A stretch of DNA of 48,475 bases from Chloroflexia bacterium. GTDB taxonomy: Bacteria > Chloroflexota > Chloroflexia > DTKN01. Made by a program: the position numbers and the translations under genes. How positions within the stretch are numbered: the stretch's first letter is position 1; the number at the start of each line of letters is the position of its first letter. This document shows, one piece after another, positions 23,747-32,167 of this stretch. A model generated the notes under the pieces. It saw only the letters and a list, made by a program, of their open reading frames with translations, was not told where the DNA came from and did not search any database. The stretch lies in NCBI GenBank assembly GCA_016928715.1, contig JAFGKG010000015.1, positions 1-48,475 of the forward strand. The letters run 5' to 3'.

Positions 23747-23755
23747 ATTATACCA
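23747..23755 (-). promoter_or_regulatory. Extended -10 promoter of the methyltransferase
   Basis: TGGTATAAT on the minus strand (TG plus a TATAAT at 23752-23747) about 43 bases before the ATG. No good -35 is seen at 17 bp, consistent with an extended -10 promoter. Confidence 0.55.
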
Positions 23756-23894
23756 CACTGTCGGCACGGAAGAGCTGTTTCAAGCTATCCCGCCGGGCGC
23801 TAATCTTTCGACGTTGCTCAGGACAAACGCGCGCCGGCTACGTAAAGGGGAAGGCCAACCTGCGCGGAGCTCAAGACGGTCTTCTATTTATGTA

Positions 23895-23917
23895 GCCCGG
23901 AGCTTTCAGCACCGGGC
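23895..23917. repeat. Hairpin GCCCGG / CCGGGC in a gene-free stretch
   Basis: GCCCGG (23895-23900) and CCGGGC (23912-23917) flank an 11-base loop, AGCTTTCAGCA. The 300 bases between the divergent methyltransferase and the membrane-protein gene otherwise hold only their two promoters. It could be a dispersed palindromic element. Confidence 0.4.
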
Positions 23918-23922
23918 AAAGC

Positions 23923-23952
23923 TCGACAGCCAGGCCCCTGCTGTGCTATACT
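23923..23952 (+). promoter_or_regulatory. Promoter of the 24-kb membrane protein gene
   Basis: TCGACA (23923-23928), an 18-base spacer and TATACT (23947-23952). Transcription would begin near 23959, only 14 bases before the ATG at 23973, which favours the later TTG start. Confidence 0.55.
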
Positions 23953-24008
23953 ATAGAGGCCGGTCATCCTGAATGTTGGACAGCACAGCGCTCAAGGGGG
24001 TGCTTGCC

Positions 24009-24590
24009 TTGAAACCATTCCTGCGTCTTTGGCTCGTCGCCCTGGGCCGGCCGGCCCGGGCTTTGGCACTGCTGCGGGAAAAGCCGGCGCCGGCCTGGGG
24101 GCTGTACGCGACCCTGGTCCGTTTCGTCGTTACCGCGCTCACCTCCATCCTGGCCCTGCAGCTGCTCGGCCGGCGGCCGTTCGTCCCGCCCTATGTGACC
24201 TTTCTCGACGGCGCGCACTATTACCGGGCCGAGGTCCTGTTCCTGCCCCTGTTCGGCCTCGCCGCCTGGCTCTTGGCCAGCGCGCTGGTATACCTGCTGC
24301 TGCGGCTGGCCCGGATCGACGCCGACGTGGATTGGATCATGAACGTGATCGGCTTTTCGCTGTTGGTGGTGATGCCGGTGGTGTGGTTGGTGGATTGGAC
24401 GGCCATCGCCCTGGACGTCTATGGGGCGGGCTTTACCATCCCCGTGCACGCGCTGGTCTCGCTGTGGGAGATCGCGCTGATGTCGATCGGGTTCAAAAGC
24501 GAGCGCATCCCCTGGCCCCTGGCGGTCATGCTGGGCCTGGTGGTCAAGGGGGGCGTCTATATCCCCCTGGCAGCGCTCTTGGTCCGTTAG
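24009..24590 (+). CDS. Polytopic membrane protein, Yip1-like
   Basis: 193 residues from TTG 24009, chosen because AAGGGGG stands eight bases upstream; an in-frame ATG at 23973 would add 12 residues but has no ribosome site. About five membrane helices can be seen (around LVRFVVTALTSILALQLL, FLPLFGLAAWLLASALVYLL, VIGFSLLVVMPVVWLVDW, ALVSLWEIALMSIGF, and the C-terminus AVMLGLVVKGGVYIPLAALL). The early PARALALLREKPAPAWGL resembles the entry of YIP1-family proteins. Function unknown; not evidently in an operon with defence genes. Confidence 0.65.
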   Translation: MKPFLRLWLVALGRPARALALLREKPAPAWGLYATLVRFVVTALTSILALQLLGRRPFVPPYVTFLDGAHYYRAEVLFLPLFGLAAWLLASALVYLLLRLARIDADVDWIMNVIGFSLLVVMPVVWLVDWTAIALDVYGAGFTIPVHALVSLWEIALMSIGFKSERIPWPLAVMLGLVVKGGVYIPLAALLVR

Positions 24591-24641
24591 GCGCTAGGTT
24601 CTTGTTGAACCCAGCATTCAAGGCAGAGAGGAGGCCGGCAG

Positions 24642-25631
24642 ATGTCAATCCGCAGCATCAAGCTCCCGGAGGATTTGGTTCGCATCGGTGAGATCGCCGC
24701 CGAGGTCTGGCATTACCCCGACCACCCGGAATGGAGCGTCCAGTTGGATGAGGAAGAATCGCTGGCCGATTCCATGGAAAAATACCAGCGCATCTGGCCG
24801 TTCGTCCGGCTCATCCAATTCCTGGCGCCGGGCCTGCGCGATTTTCTGCACGGGCACGTCTGGGAACAAGAGGGCCGCATCGCCGGGTTTACCCAGCTCA
24901 ACCGCCGCGGTACCACCGCCACCTGGTACATCTCCGCCGTCGGCGTCCACCCGGATTTTCGGCGCCGGGGCATCGCCCGCAAGCTGGTGGAGGCCGGGAT
25001 TGACCTGGTTCGAGAACGCGGGGGCCGGCAGTTATCGCTGGACGTCATCGAGGGCAACGTGCCGGCGATCAAGCTCTACGAAAGCCTGGGCTTTGAAAAC
25101 TATAGCGCTAACCTGCTGCTGGAGCTTGCGCCAAATGGCGCCCCCCCGCTCCCGGCCCTGCCCGAGGGATACCTGTTGAACCCCACCGATCCCTTTACCT
25201 GGCCGCCCCGGTTCGAACTGATGAAGCGGATCACGCCGCAGAGCGTGAGCCGGTATGAGCCGGTGGAGCCCGCCCGCTACAAAAGGCCCTTCCTCACCCG
25301 CCTGCTCTTTCCCCTTCTCGTGCGCACAGAAGGGCTGCAGGTGCACCATGCCCTGGCCAGCACGACCGCCGGCCAAGGGGCCGCCTACCTGGTTTACGAG
25401 ATCCGCACCCGGGAGACCGGCCGGAACTCGATCACGATCGACCTGGATCCCAACCATGCCCAACTGGCGCCCTATCTTTTCGACTATGCCCTGCACCAGG
25501 TGCGCACGGCCAATCCGGATCGGGTGGTCGAAATGCAGATCCCCCTTTGGCAGGAAGCCCTGACCGAGGCAGCCCATACCGTTGGTTTTGAACTGCGGGC
25601 CAAATTGTTGACCCTGGGGCTGCTATTATAG
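24642..25631 (+). CDS. GNAT acetyltransferase with C-terminal extension
   Basis: 329 residues, ATG after GAGAGGAGG. The N-terminal half (about 1-165) is a GNAT domain: WYISAVGVHPDFRRRGIARKLV carries the R/QxxGxA CoA motif and LYESLGFENYSANLLLEL closes it. The second half (about 170-329) is a degenerate GNAT-like or FR47-like domain without the CoA motif (ITPQSVSRYEPV, TIDLDPNHAQLAPYLFDYAL). Tandem arrangements of this kind are seen in uncharacterised acetyltransferases. Substrate unknown. Confidence 0.85.
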   Translation: MSIRSIKLPEDLVRIGEIAAEVWHYPDHPEWSVQLDEEESLADSMEKYQRIWPFVRLIQFLAPGLRDFLHGHVWEQEGRIAGFTQLNRRGTTATWYISAVGVHPDFRRRGIARKLVEAGIDLVRERGGRQLSLDVIEGNVPAIKLYESLGFENYSANLLLELAPNGAPPLPALPEGYLLNPTDPFTWPPRFELMKRITPQSVSRYEPVEPARYKRPFLTRLLFPLLVRTEGLQVHHALASTTAGQGAAYLVYEIRTRETGRNSITIDLDPNHAQLAPYLFDYALHQVRTANPDRVVEMQIPLWQEALTEAAHTVGFELRAKLLTLGLLL

Positions 25632-25814
25632 ACCCATCGGCGGCTGGTTTCTGGCGATTGCCTTCCTGCAGCAAAAAAGTCCGCCGCCGCTTTGGGCTCA
25701 AGGGGAAGGCCAAGGACGTTCTGGGGGTGTGAATAGTCCTTTGTGCTGGCCCAGCGGACCATGGTGGACTGAATAGCAAGCCGATCTGCCAAGATCTACC
25801 CAAAGGAAAAGGTT

Positions 25815-26048
25815 GTGACGAGCGTCACATGAAGTGTCTGACGAGCGTCCCAAACATTAAGTGACGCTCGTCACTTGAGGTTTAGTACGAGCGTCACATA
25901 GAGTACGGCACTATAGTGACGTAATCTATGGCACTATCGTACAATAGAGTGTGGGGCAGGCTCACATAGAGTGTGGGGCAGGCTCACATAGAGTGTGGGA
26001 CTATAGTGTCACAGGGTATGGCACTATAGTCCCGCAGGGTATGCGACT
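25815..26048. repeat. Cluster of palindromes and short tandem repeats in a convergent gap
   Basis: In the 470-base gap between convergent genes: GTGACGAGCGTCAC (25815-25828), a partial copy at 25839-25850, its reverse complement GTGACGCTCGTCAC (25861-25874) and another partial copy (25887-25897); the perfect palindrome CACTATAGTG (25909-25918) with variants GGCACTAT near 25930, ACTATAGTG near 26000 and CACTATAGT near 26022; two and a half copies of a 22-bp unit beginning TAGAGTGTGGGGCAGGC (25945, 25967, 25989); and AGGGTATG words at 26013 and 26036. No coding potential is evident. 25632-25814 holds nothing recognisable. Confidence 0.8.
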
Positions 26049-26057
26049 ATGGCCGAT

Positions 26058-26089
26058 GGGGCGAGGCGAGGCGTGCCTCGCCTCGCCCC
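26058..26089. terminator. Long palindrome, probable bidirectional terminator
   Basis: GGGGCGAGGCGAGGC (26058-26072) and GCCTCGCCTCGCCCC (26075-26089) are perfect 15-base inverted repeats separated by GT. It lies 13 bases from the stop of the minus-strand protease gene. No long U-run follows, so termination is inferred. It is of the same family as 22822-22841. Confidence 0.6.
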
Positions 26090-26101
26090 TTGTACACCCC
26101 C

Positions 26102-28234
26102 CTACCGCACCGTCAGGGGCAGGTAGACGTAAAAGCGCGTCGCGGTCACGGCGAGTTCGACGGTGGCGCTCTCGGTCGGGGCGGCGTCGTTGGTAAAGGT
26201 GACCGTGGCGGTATAATAGCCCTCGGGCAGGCCAAAGGTGCTGGCCCAGACAGAGATCACCTCCGGCGTGCTGCCGGACGTGGCGCTCAGGTGCACCCAG
26301 GGCTCGCTGGCGGAGGCGGTCCAGGAAAGCGGTTCGGGGTTGTTGGCGTTGTAGAGGTAGATGGGCCGGCTGCCGGCCCCCAAGTGGGGGTTCAGCGACA
26401 GGAGCGTCGGCGAGGCCGCCAGCAAGTCCGGCTGCGGCGGCAGATCCCCCGGCCCGGCATAGACCTCGATGTGCACGACGGCGACGTCCGAGGCGCCCTC
26501 GCTGTCCTCGGCGATGGCATAGAGGGTGTGCAGGCCGGCCGACAGGCCGGCGGTGCTCAGATCCCCGCCATTGCCCAAAAAGCCGTCCAGGCTGGACTGC
26601 CAGCTCACCCGCTCCGGGGCCATCGAGCCCTCCTCCACGTCGGACACCCAGGCCTGCAGCGCGACGGTCTGGCTGACGATATAGACGGCGCCCTCCTCCG
26701 GGGTCAGGATCTGGATGCTGGGCCGGTGGTTGGGCACGGTAAAGGCGGCGTCCGAGACGTCGCTGCGGGTATGGATGCCGTCGCTGGCCAGGACGCGAAA
26801 GCGTCCCTGCTCGCTGCCGGGCAGGTTGGCCGAGTCAAGGACCACGCTGTCGCTCGAGACCTCGACGGCGACCATCTGCCAGGTGGCCCCGTCGTCGGTG
26901 CTGTACTGCACGTTGAAGGTGAGCGTATCGTCGTCGATGTCGCTGGCCGTCCAGGTCACCGTGATGGTCCGGCCGGCCAGCACCTCCCCGCCATTGGGCG
27001 AGAGCAGCGTGACCCGGGGCAGCGCCGCCCCGCTGGTGATCCTCTTCAGGCCGCCCTGCGGCCCCTCGAGGTCCACCCGCACGGTGCCCTCCACGTAAGG
27101 ATACTCGTCGAAACCGTCGGGACAGCCCCACAAAATGCCGCCGGCGTAGAAACAGCCGGTTTTGGCCCCGCAGCCAAAGTCAATGCCGCTGTCCCCATCG
27201 TAGGAGGGATGCGCGGTGTGATGGCGGCCAAAGCAGTGGCCCAGTTCGTGGGCCATGGTCGATTCGCTGGACCCTATCCAGCTCGAAGCAATACTGTGGG
27301 GGATACCCGCAGCGCAACTGATCCCGGTCCCACCTCCAGGCATAAAGGCATAGTAGTACGTGTCGGGGTCAAAGCCGGACATTCCTGCAAGATAGTAGAG
27401 CAGGTACCAATTCATCCGCTCGCATCGAAGGGGGTCCAACTCGCGCTCGTCGTAGGTAATGTAGTGGTAATAGACGGTAGCCGGCCCCATCGGCATGGTC
27501 GCTTTAGTGTACTGCCACGAAGGATAGATCTGCGTTTGATTCACGGTCGTACTGTTGCCCTGGCCGTCGATGTGGGTGATCTGGTAAAAGTGGAAATCCT
27601 TCGCCAGCACCGGCTCGAAAGAGACCGTGCGCTCGACAAAATTATCGGCCCAAGTGCTCTCGGGCAGTTCCCCCTCCGGGTCGATCACACCCATCAGGCG
27701 GATCTCTCCCGTGATATACTCGTAGGGCAATTCAAAGATAAAGGTGTGCTCGGGGATCAGGAACCAGGTGTTATCCACTAGATCGAGGTAACCGGCGGCG
27801 CCGTTGATCGGCAGGATGGACTCTTGGAAAACACCGCCGCGATAGATGTTCAGTTTGGCCGTCGTGCGGTACAGCACATCGGGGACGGGGTCGTGGAGGT
27901 CATAGTAGAGCCGCACGTAGGTACGCTTTCCCTCCACCAGGAGGATCGAATGCGCGCCATCCTGCACCCCCTGGGTGATTTCGAGGTGGTAGGCCTCGAC
28001 GTTGGCCGTATCGGGGACCGGGGTGGGACTCGTAGTGGGCGTCGGCGTCGGGGTCGGGGTGGGCGTGCGGGTCGGGGTGGGGGTCGGAGTGGGGCTGGCG
28101 CCGCCGCAGCGGATCTCCAGGAGCGGGTGCAGGTCCGGGTCAAAAGGATAGTCGCGGCTGTGATACTTGACCGAGAAATCGCCGCCGAACAGGGGGATCG
28201 ATGGCAGCAGGCCCAGGCCATAGTTGGGCATCAC
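26102..28234 (-). CDS. Zinc metalloprotease part with Pro-Thr linker and Ig-like/BACON-like domains
   Basis: 710 residues if read from GTG 28234, directly after the TGA. Order: tail of a DNRLRE domain (1-45), a PTPTPTPT linker (about 47-75), a beta-rich domain, then the metzincin-type motif HELGHCFGRHH (HExxHxxGxxH, about residues 326-336) with Cys pairs nearby, then Ig/PKD-like domains (PRVTLLSPNGGEVLAGRTITVTW-type; HRPSIQILTPEEGAVY), a final domain LLSLNPHLGAG...WTASASEPWV with BACON-like character, and the C-terminus RFYVYLPLTVR. The protein was evidently extracellular. As it stands it lacks any export signal, so it is probably not functional unless the TGA is read through. Confidence 0.7.
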   Translation of the reverse strand: MMPNYGLGLLPSIPLFGGDFSVKYHSRDYPFDPDLHPLLEIRCGGASPTPTPTPTRTPTPTPTPTPTTSPTPVPDTANVEAYHLEITQGVQDGAHSILLVEGKRTYVRLYYDLHDPVPDVLYRTTAKLNIYRGGVFQESILPINGAAGYLDLVDNTWFLIPEHTFIFELPYEYITGEIRLMGVIDPEGELPESTWADNFVERTVSFEPVLAKDFHFYQITHIDGQGNSTTVNQTQIYPSWQYTKATMPMGPATVYYHYITYDERELDPLRCERMNWYLLYYLAGMSGFDPDTYYYAFMPGGGTGISCAAGIPHSIASSWIGSSESTMAHELGHCFGRHHTAHPSYDGDSGIDFGCGAKTGCFYAGGILWGCPDGFDEYPYVEGTVRVDLEGPQGGLKRITSGAALPRVTLLSPNGGEVLAGRTITVTWTASDIDDDTLTFNVQYSTDDGATWQMVAVEVSSDSVVLDSANLPGSEQGRFRVLASDGIHTRSDVSDAAFTVPNHRPSIQILTPEEGAVYIVSQTVALQAWVSDVEEGSMAPERVSWQSSLDGFLGNGGDLSTAGLSAGLHTLYAIAEDSEGASDVAVVHIEVYAGPGDLPPQPDLLAASPTLLSLNPHLGAGSRPIYLYNANNPEPLSWTASASEPWVHLSATSGSTPEVISVWASTFGLPEGYYTATVTFTNDAAPTESATVELAVTATRFYVYLPLTVR

Positions 28235-29119
28235 TCACTCGTGCCAGCGTTGGACCATTCTGGTCACGCCGATGGTGTGCCAGGAGTTGCCGGGCGAGAC
28301 GTCGGCGGCTCCCTCGACACAGTCGAGATAGTCCATGTTGGGCTGGTTGCTCCAATTGGTGGTCGTTTCGTCAAAGGGGCCATCCAGGCCATAGACGATG
28401 GCCCACCAGGGCAAGTCCGCATTCCCCTGCGTCTCTAGGACGTGGAGATGCAGCGTGGCCTCGTATACGTGTTGGTCCGGGGGGACCATCACGTCGATGG
28501 GAAAGTGCAGGAACGTATTGGCGTGAAAAAAGTTCGGCTCCTCCGCGTCCCGATTGAGCAAGAGCCAGTGGCTATCGCCGTACACGGTATCGGGATAACG
28601 GGCATAGACCAGGGTGTCCCGGTCGGGGTAGACCCAAACGGTGCCGGGGCAGCTCCCAGAGCCCGGCAGGGTCGGCGTGGGGGTGGGGGTGGGCGAGTCT
28701 GTCGGCGTCGGGCTCGGGGTGGGGGTAATCTGTCCAGAGTCATAGTGGACGATCAGTCGGGGGGGATAGTCGCCGTTCTCGCGTGAGTAAAAAACGTGCT
28801 CGGCGATGGTACTGCGGTCGCCGCGCATATGCAGGCCATAGTTGTCCAGGGTACCGCCAACCCAACCCTGCACGATCTGGGTAACGTCCCAGGGAATATA
28901 GTACGGATCGCCCAAGACGGTGGTGGGGGGATCGCCCTGGTGGGCCGATCCGGGGTCGTTGTTCCAGGTGACGTTCAGTTCCTGCCAGTTCCCCGTCACG
29001 GCGTCCACCCAGACCGTATAGGCCTGCCGGCCGGCCTGGTCCCGGTTGACGATCTGGTACAACTCTAGCGTGGCGCTGAGCACCACGGCGTCGGGCGGCA
29101 GCCCGTTCAACGTCCCCAT
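28235..29119 (-). CDS. DNRLRE-domain N-terminal part of the interrupted gene
   Basis: 294 residues from ATG 29119. One DNRLRE-type beta-sandwich (LSATLELYQIV ... NWQELNVTWNNDPG ... YGLHMRGDRSTIAEHVFYSREN) is joined by a PTPTPSPTPT linker to a second one that begins VWVYPDRDTLVYARYPDTVYGDS and is cut by the TGA. Such domains (also called disaggregatase-related or CBM96-like) sit in secreted surface proteins. The first domain lacks its opening strands and signal peptide, so the true start is lost or lies in the divergent promoter region. Confidence 0.65.
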   Translation of the reverse strand: MGTLNGLPPDAVVLSATLELYQIVNRDQAGRQAYTVWVDAVTGNWQELNVTWNNDPGSAHQGDPPTTVLGDPYYIPWDVTQIVQGWVGGTLDNYGLHMRGDRSTIAEHVFYSRENGDYPPRLIVHYDSGQITPTPSPTPTDSPTPTPTPTLPGSGSCPGTVWVYPDRDTLVYARYPDTVYGDSHWLLLNRDAEEPNFFHANTFLHFPIDVMVPPDQHVYEATLHLHVLETQGNADLPWWAIVYGLDGPFDETTTNWSNQPNMDYLDCVEGAADVSPGNSWHTIGVTRMVQRWHE

Positions 29120-29167
29120 GATAACATCCTACCGTCAGAAAAACGTCAGAAGCCCGCCGGCGGCCAT

Positions 29168-29196
29168 TTGACACCCCCCATCCCCCGTGCTATGAT
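29168..29196 (+). promoter_or_regulatory. Promoter of the glycosyltransferase region
   Basis: TTGACA (29168-29173), a 17-base C-rich spacer and TATGAT (29191-29196); start expected near 29203, 23 bases before the TTG of the next gene. Confidence 0.8.
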
Positions 29197-29225
29197 GCGG
29201 TTCGAACCGTAGTGAGAGGTAGGCA

Positions 29226-31295
29226 TTGGGTATAGACGATCGCAGCATGCAAATGCAACGCTGGCAGCGTCTGGGTAGCCGTCTGCGGCCGGCCCTCCGC
29301 CGGGAGGGCCGGGCCCTCCGGGCCGGCCTGCGCTCCCCGCCGCTCTGGGCCCTGCTCCTGTGCAGCCTGCTGCTGTTCGTCCTGGCCCACCAGGTCCGCC
29401 GGCCCTTTGCTTTGGACATTGGCAGCCGCCCAGAAGAGATCTATATCCGGGGCTTTCACGCCGCCGAGGAAGGCGGCGGGCGCTCCTACCGCTGGACCCG
29501 GGCCGAGGCCGGCCTCTCCATCCCCGGTCTGGGCTGCTGTCCCTACCGCCTGGACCTGAGCCTGGCCGCCCCGCGGCCGCCCCAGGAGGACCCGCCCCAA
29601 CTGCGGCTAGAGGCCGGCGGGAACACGCTGCTGCGGGCCACCGTGGGCACCCAGGTGCAGGTGTACTCGGTCCTGCTGCCGGCCGAGGCGCTTCGGGGGG
29701 GCGACCTGGAACTGCTCCTGCACAGCGACGTCTTTATCCCCGGCGGCGACCCCCGTGAACTGGGCCTGACCGTGGACCACCTGGAGCTGCGGCCGGCCGG
29801 CGGGCCGGTGCGGCCGGCCCTGGCCACGCTGCTGTGGGCCGGCCTGGCCGTGCTGCTGGCCGCGCTGCTGGTCGAGCGGCTGGGCTGGCCGCGGTGGGCC
29901 GCGCTCGGCGTCGGCGCCGCGCTGGCCCTGGCCCTGGCCGCCGCCCTGGCCTGGCAGCGGCCCCTGCTCACACCGGGGCTGCCCTATCTACCGCTGGCCC
30001 TGGCCGCGGGCTGGCTGGCGCTGGCCCTGCTGCAGCGCGCCGTGCGGGCCGGCTTGGAGCGGGCCGGGGCGCCGCTGGGCGCGGCCGCCGAGCGGGCGCT
30101 CTGGAGCGTGCTGCTGCTCTTTTTGGCCCTGCGCCTGGCCGGGGTGCTGCACCCGGCGCTGGAGACGTGGGACCTCTGCTTCCACGCCAACCGCCTGGAG
30201 CAGGTGCTGCGGGGGGAGGTGCTCTTTACCATCACCTCGGGCGAATGGCGCAGCCAGGAGACCTTTTATCTGCCCCTGCTGTACGTACTGCAGGCCCCGC
30301 TCTGGGCGCTGCTGGGCGGCCGGCTGCTGCCCTTCAAGATCGTGGCGGTGCTGCTGGACACCGCCTCGGCCATGCTGGCGGCCTACATCGCCCGCCGGCT
30401 ATTGGATCGGGATCGCCTTGTCCCCTGGGCGGCGTTCCTCTATTTGAGCGTGCCCCAATCCTACATCATCTTTTCCTGGGGCATCGTGGCCAACATCCTG
30501 GGCCAGTTCCTGTACCTGCTGCTGCTGGGGCTGTTGTTCTCGCCGGCCGGCCGCTTGATCCGGCGGCGGGCCTGGTTGGGCGCAGCGGCGCTGCTGGTGC
30601 CGGCCCTGCTGGTCCACCCCGGGGCGGTGCTGTTGACGGGGGCGCTGCTGCTGGCCTGGGTGCTGACGGCCTGGCTGGCGCCCCTGCCGGCCTTTTCGCG
30701 GGCGGCGCTGTGGCGCTGGGCCGGGGCGGCCGTGCTGGCGCTGTTTTTAGCGGCGCTGCTCTACTATAGCTATTTCGCGGGCACGATGTGGCATTCCATC
30801 CAGGCCATGCGCGCCGGGGCCAACGCCGAGGCGCCGGCCCAGGGCGGCTTTTTGGTGCGCGGGCCCGTCGTGGACGGGGACCTGGGGCTGCTCCCGGTGG
30901 AGGTATTCTCACGGGGCGAGGCCCTGGCCGCCGGCGTGCGGGAACTGGCCGCCGAGGCCCGGGCCTATTACCACACCTGGCCGCTGCTGCTGGCGTTGGC
31001 GGCGCTGCCGGCCTGGGCCCTGCAGCGGCGGCTGCTGGCGCTGCGCTGGGCCGGCCTGGCCCTGGTGGTGGCCCTGCTCTTTGCCGGGGTGGGACTGGCG
31101 CTGAACCTGTACGTCCGCTACATGTACTTTTTGCTGCCGGTCGTGGCCGTCGCCGGCGCCTGGTGGCTGGGCCAACTAGCCCGCCGGGGCTGGGCCGGCC
31201 GGCTGCTCGCCGCTGGGAGCGGCCTCTACCTGGGCTGTAGCGGGCTCTGGTTCTGGATCGAGCACGTGCTCTATTATTCGACCGGCTGTCGCTGA
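29226..31295 (+). CDS. Polytopic membrane protein, possible GT-C type glycosyltransferase
   Basis: 689 residues from TTG (GAGAGGTAGG upstream). An N-terminal helix (WALLLCSLLLFVLAH) leads to a soluble beta-rich segment (about 70-195), then roughly a dozen hydrophobic helices from residue 200 to the end. After the third helix the extracytoplasmic loop HPALETWDLCFHANRLEQVLRGEVLF and RSQETFYLPLLYV resembles the acidic first loop of GT-C/ArnT-PMT proteins, which use polyprenyl-phosphate sugars. The following GT2 genes could supply such donors. Assignment to a particular family is inference; it is Leu/Ala/Gly rich throughout. Confidence 0.7.
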   Translation: MGIDDRSMQMQRWQRLGSRLRPALRREGRALRAGLRSPPLWALLLCSLLLFVLAHQVRRPFALDIGSRPEEIYIRGFHAAEEGGGRSYRWTRAEAGLSIPGLGCCPYRLDLSLAAPRPPQEDPPQLRLEAGGNTLLRATVGTQVQVYSVLLPAEALRGGDLELLLHSDVFIPGGDPRELGLTVDHLELRPAGGPVRPALATLLWAGLAVLLAALLVERLGWPRWAALGVGAALALALAAALAWQRPLLTPGLPYLPLALAAGWLALALLQRAVRAGLERAGAPLGAAAERALWSVLLLFLALRLAGVLHPALETWDLCFHANRLEQVLRGEVLFTITSGEWRSQETFYLPLLYVLQAPLWALLGGRLLPFKIVAVLLDTASAMLAAYIARRLLDRDRLVPWAAFLYLSVPQSYIIFSWGIVANILGQFLYLLLLGLLFSPAGRLIRRRAWLGAAALLVPALLVHPGAVLLTGALLLAWVLTAWLAPLPAFSRAALWRWAGAAVLALFLAALLYYSYFAGTMWHSIQAMRAGANAEAPAQGGFLVRGPVVDGDLGLLPVEVFSRGEALAAGVRELAAEARAYYHTWPLLLALAALPAWALQRRLLALRWAGLALVVALLFAGVGLALNLYVRYMYFLLPVVAVAGAWWLGQLARRGWAGRLLAAGSGLYLGCSGLWFWIEHVLYYSTGCR

Positions 31296-31298
31296 TAC

Positions 31299-31330
31299 GG
31301 TTGAACGTTACAGGTTGACGGTTGAACGTT
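31299..31330. repeat. Dispersed GGTTGAACGTT repeat, two copies
   Basis: GGTTGAACGTT occurs at 31299-31309 and 31320-31330, with GGTTGACGG between, right after the stop of the membrane protein gene. Related to 6455-6482 and to the 33-bp repeat area at 11.4 kb. Confidence 0.6.
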
Positions 31331-31399
31331 TCTCACAAGCTGGCGATTTGCCAAAACGCACGGCCACTTTGGCCGAGCGGAAAAGAAGGAGGTCGGACG

Positions 31400-32134
31400 A
31401 TGACGGAATGCGGCCAACGAGGGAACCAGGAGCAAGCCTTGTCCCGCCTCAGCATCGTCATTCCCGTGTACAACGAGCGGGACACGGTGGTGCAGGTCAT
31501 CCGCTGTGTCCAGCAGTCCGACACCCTGGGGCTGGAAAAAGAGATCCTCGTCGTGGACGACGGCTCCACCGATGGGACCCGGGACCTCCTGGCCTCATTG
31601 GATGGGCAGGACGGCGTGCGCGTCCTGCTCCAGCAGGTCAACCAGGGCAAGGGCGCCGCTCTGCGGCGGGGCTTTGCGGAAGCGACGGGCGATCTCCTGA
31701 TCGTCCAGGATGCCGACCTGGAATACAATCCCGAGGACTATCCGCGCCTGCTGCGGCCGATCCTGGAGGGCAAGGCCGACGTCGTCTATGGCTCCCGCTT
31801 TTTGGGCGGGCCCCACCGGGTGCTCTTTTTCTGGCATTACGTGGCCAATCGTTTCCTGACCACCCTTTCCAACATGTTCACCAACCTCAACCTAACCGAC
31901 ATGGAGACCGGCTACAAGGTCTTTCGGATCGAGATCCTGCGCCAGCTCAAGCTGCGCTCCAATCGTTTTGGCTTTGAGCCGGAGGTCACGGCCAAGGTCG
32001 CCCGGCTGGGCTGCCGCATCTACGAGACGCCCATCTCGTACTATGGCCGCACCTATGAGGAGGGCAAAAAGATCGGCTGGCAGGACGGCTGGCAGGCCGT
32101 CTACTGTATCCTGCGCTACGCCTTTTTCGATTGA
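31400..32134 (+). CDS. Family 2 glycosyltransferase, polyprenyl-phosphate sugar synthase type
   Basis: 244 residues from ATG 31400 (AGAAGGAGG nine bases upstream; an earlier in-frame start at 31322 lies in repeat sequence). GT-A signatures: [40 protein letters not shown], and the DxD-type metal site [12 protein letters not shown], then [18 protein letters not shown] and [11 protein letters not shown]. This matches dolichol/polyprenyl-phosphate mannose or glucose synthases lacking C-terminal membrane helices. The next gene is a second GT2 of similar type. Confidence 0.88.
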   Translation: MTECGQRGNQEQALSRLSIVIPVYNERDTVVQVIRCVQQSDTLGLEKEILVVDDGSTDGTRDLLASLDGQDGVRVLLQQVNQGKGAALRRGFAEATGDLLIVQDADLEYNPEDYPRLLRPILEGKADVVYGSRFLGGPHRVLFFWHYVANRFLTTLSNMFTNLNLTDMETGYKVFRIEILRQLKLRSNRFGFEPEVTAKVARLGCRIYETPISYYGRTYEEGKKIGWQDGWQAVYCILRYAFFD

Positions 32135-32167
32135 GAGTCCATCCCAACCATATACCCGGAGGCAGTT

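Larger units (their letters stand above)
26102..29119 (-). pseudogene. Interrupted secreted DNRLRE / metalloprotease gene (in-frame TGA, missing 5' end)
   Basis: The two minus-strand frames 29119-28235 and 28234-26102 are one continuous frame split by a TGA at 28237-28235. The stop falls inside a conserved domain: RMVQRWHE, then TGA, then VMPNYGLGLL and GGDFSVKYHSRDYP; in DNRLRE domains the same motif runs RWxxGxxxNYGL without interruption, so the TGA replaces what was probably a GGA or CGA codon. The 5' end is also wrong: the ORF starts in the middle of another DNRLRE domain (LPPDAVVLSATLELY) with a TAG four codons upstream and no signal peptide. Decay is the simplest reading; sequencing error at the TGA cannot be excluded. 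Confidence 0.75.

Noticed and set aside
25815-26048. CRISPR array
   Set aside because: Repeats are of several kinds, unevenly spaced, palindromic, and without constant repeat plus unique spacer structure or cas genes.
28235-28237. Selenocysteine codon
   Set aside because: The position aligns with a loop Gly or Arg of a structural domain, not a redox site, and the gene is also truncated at its 5' end.
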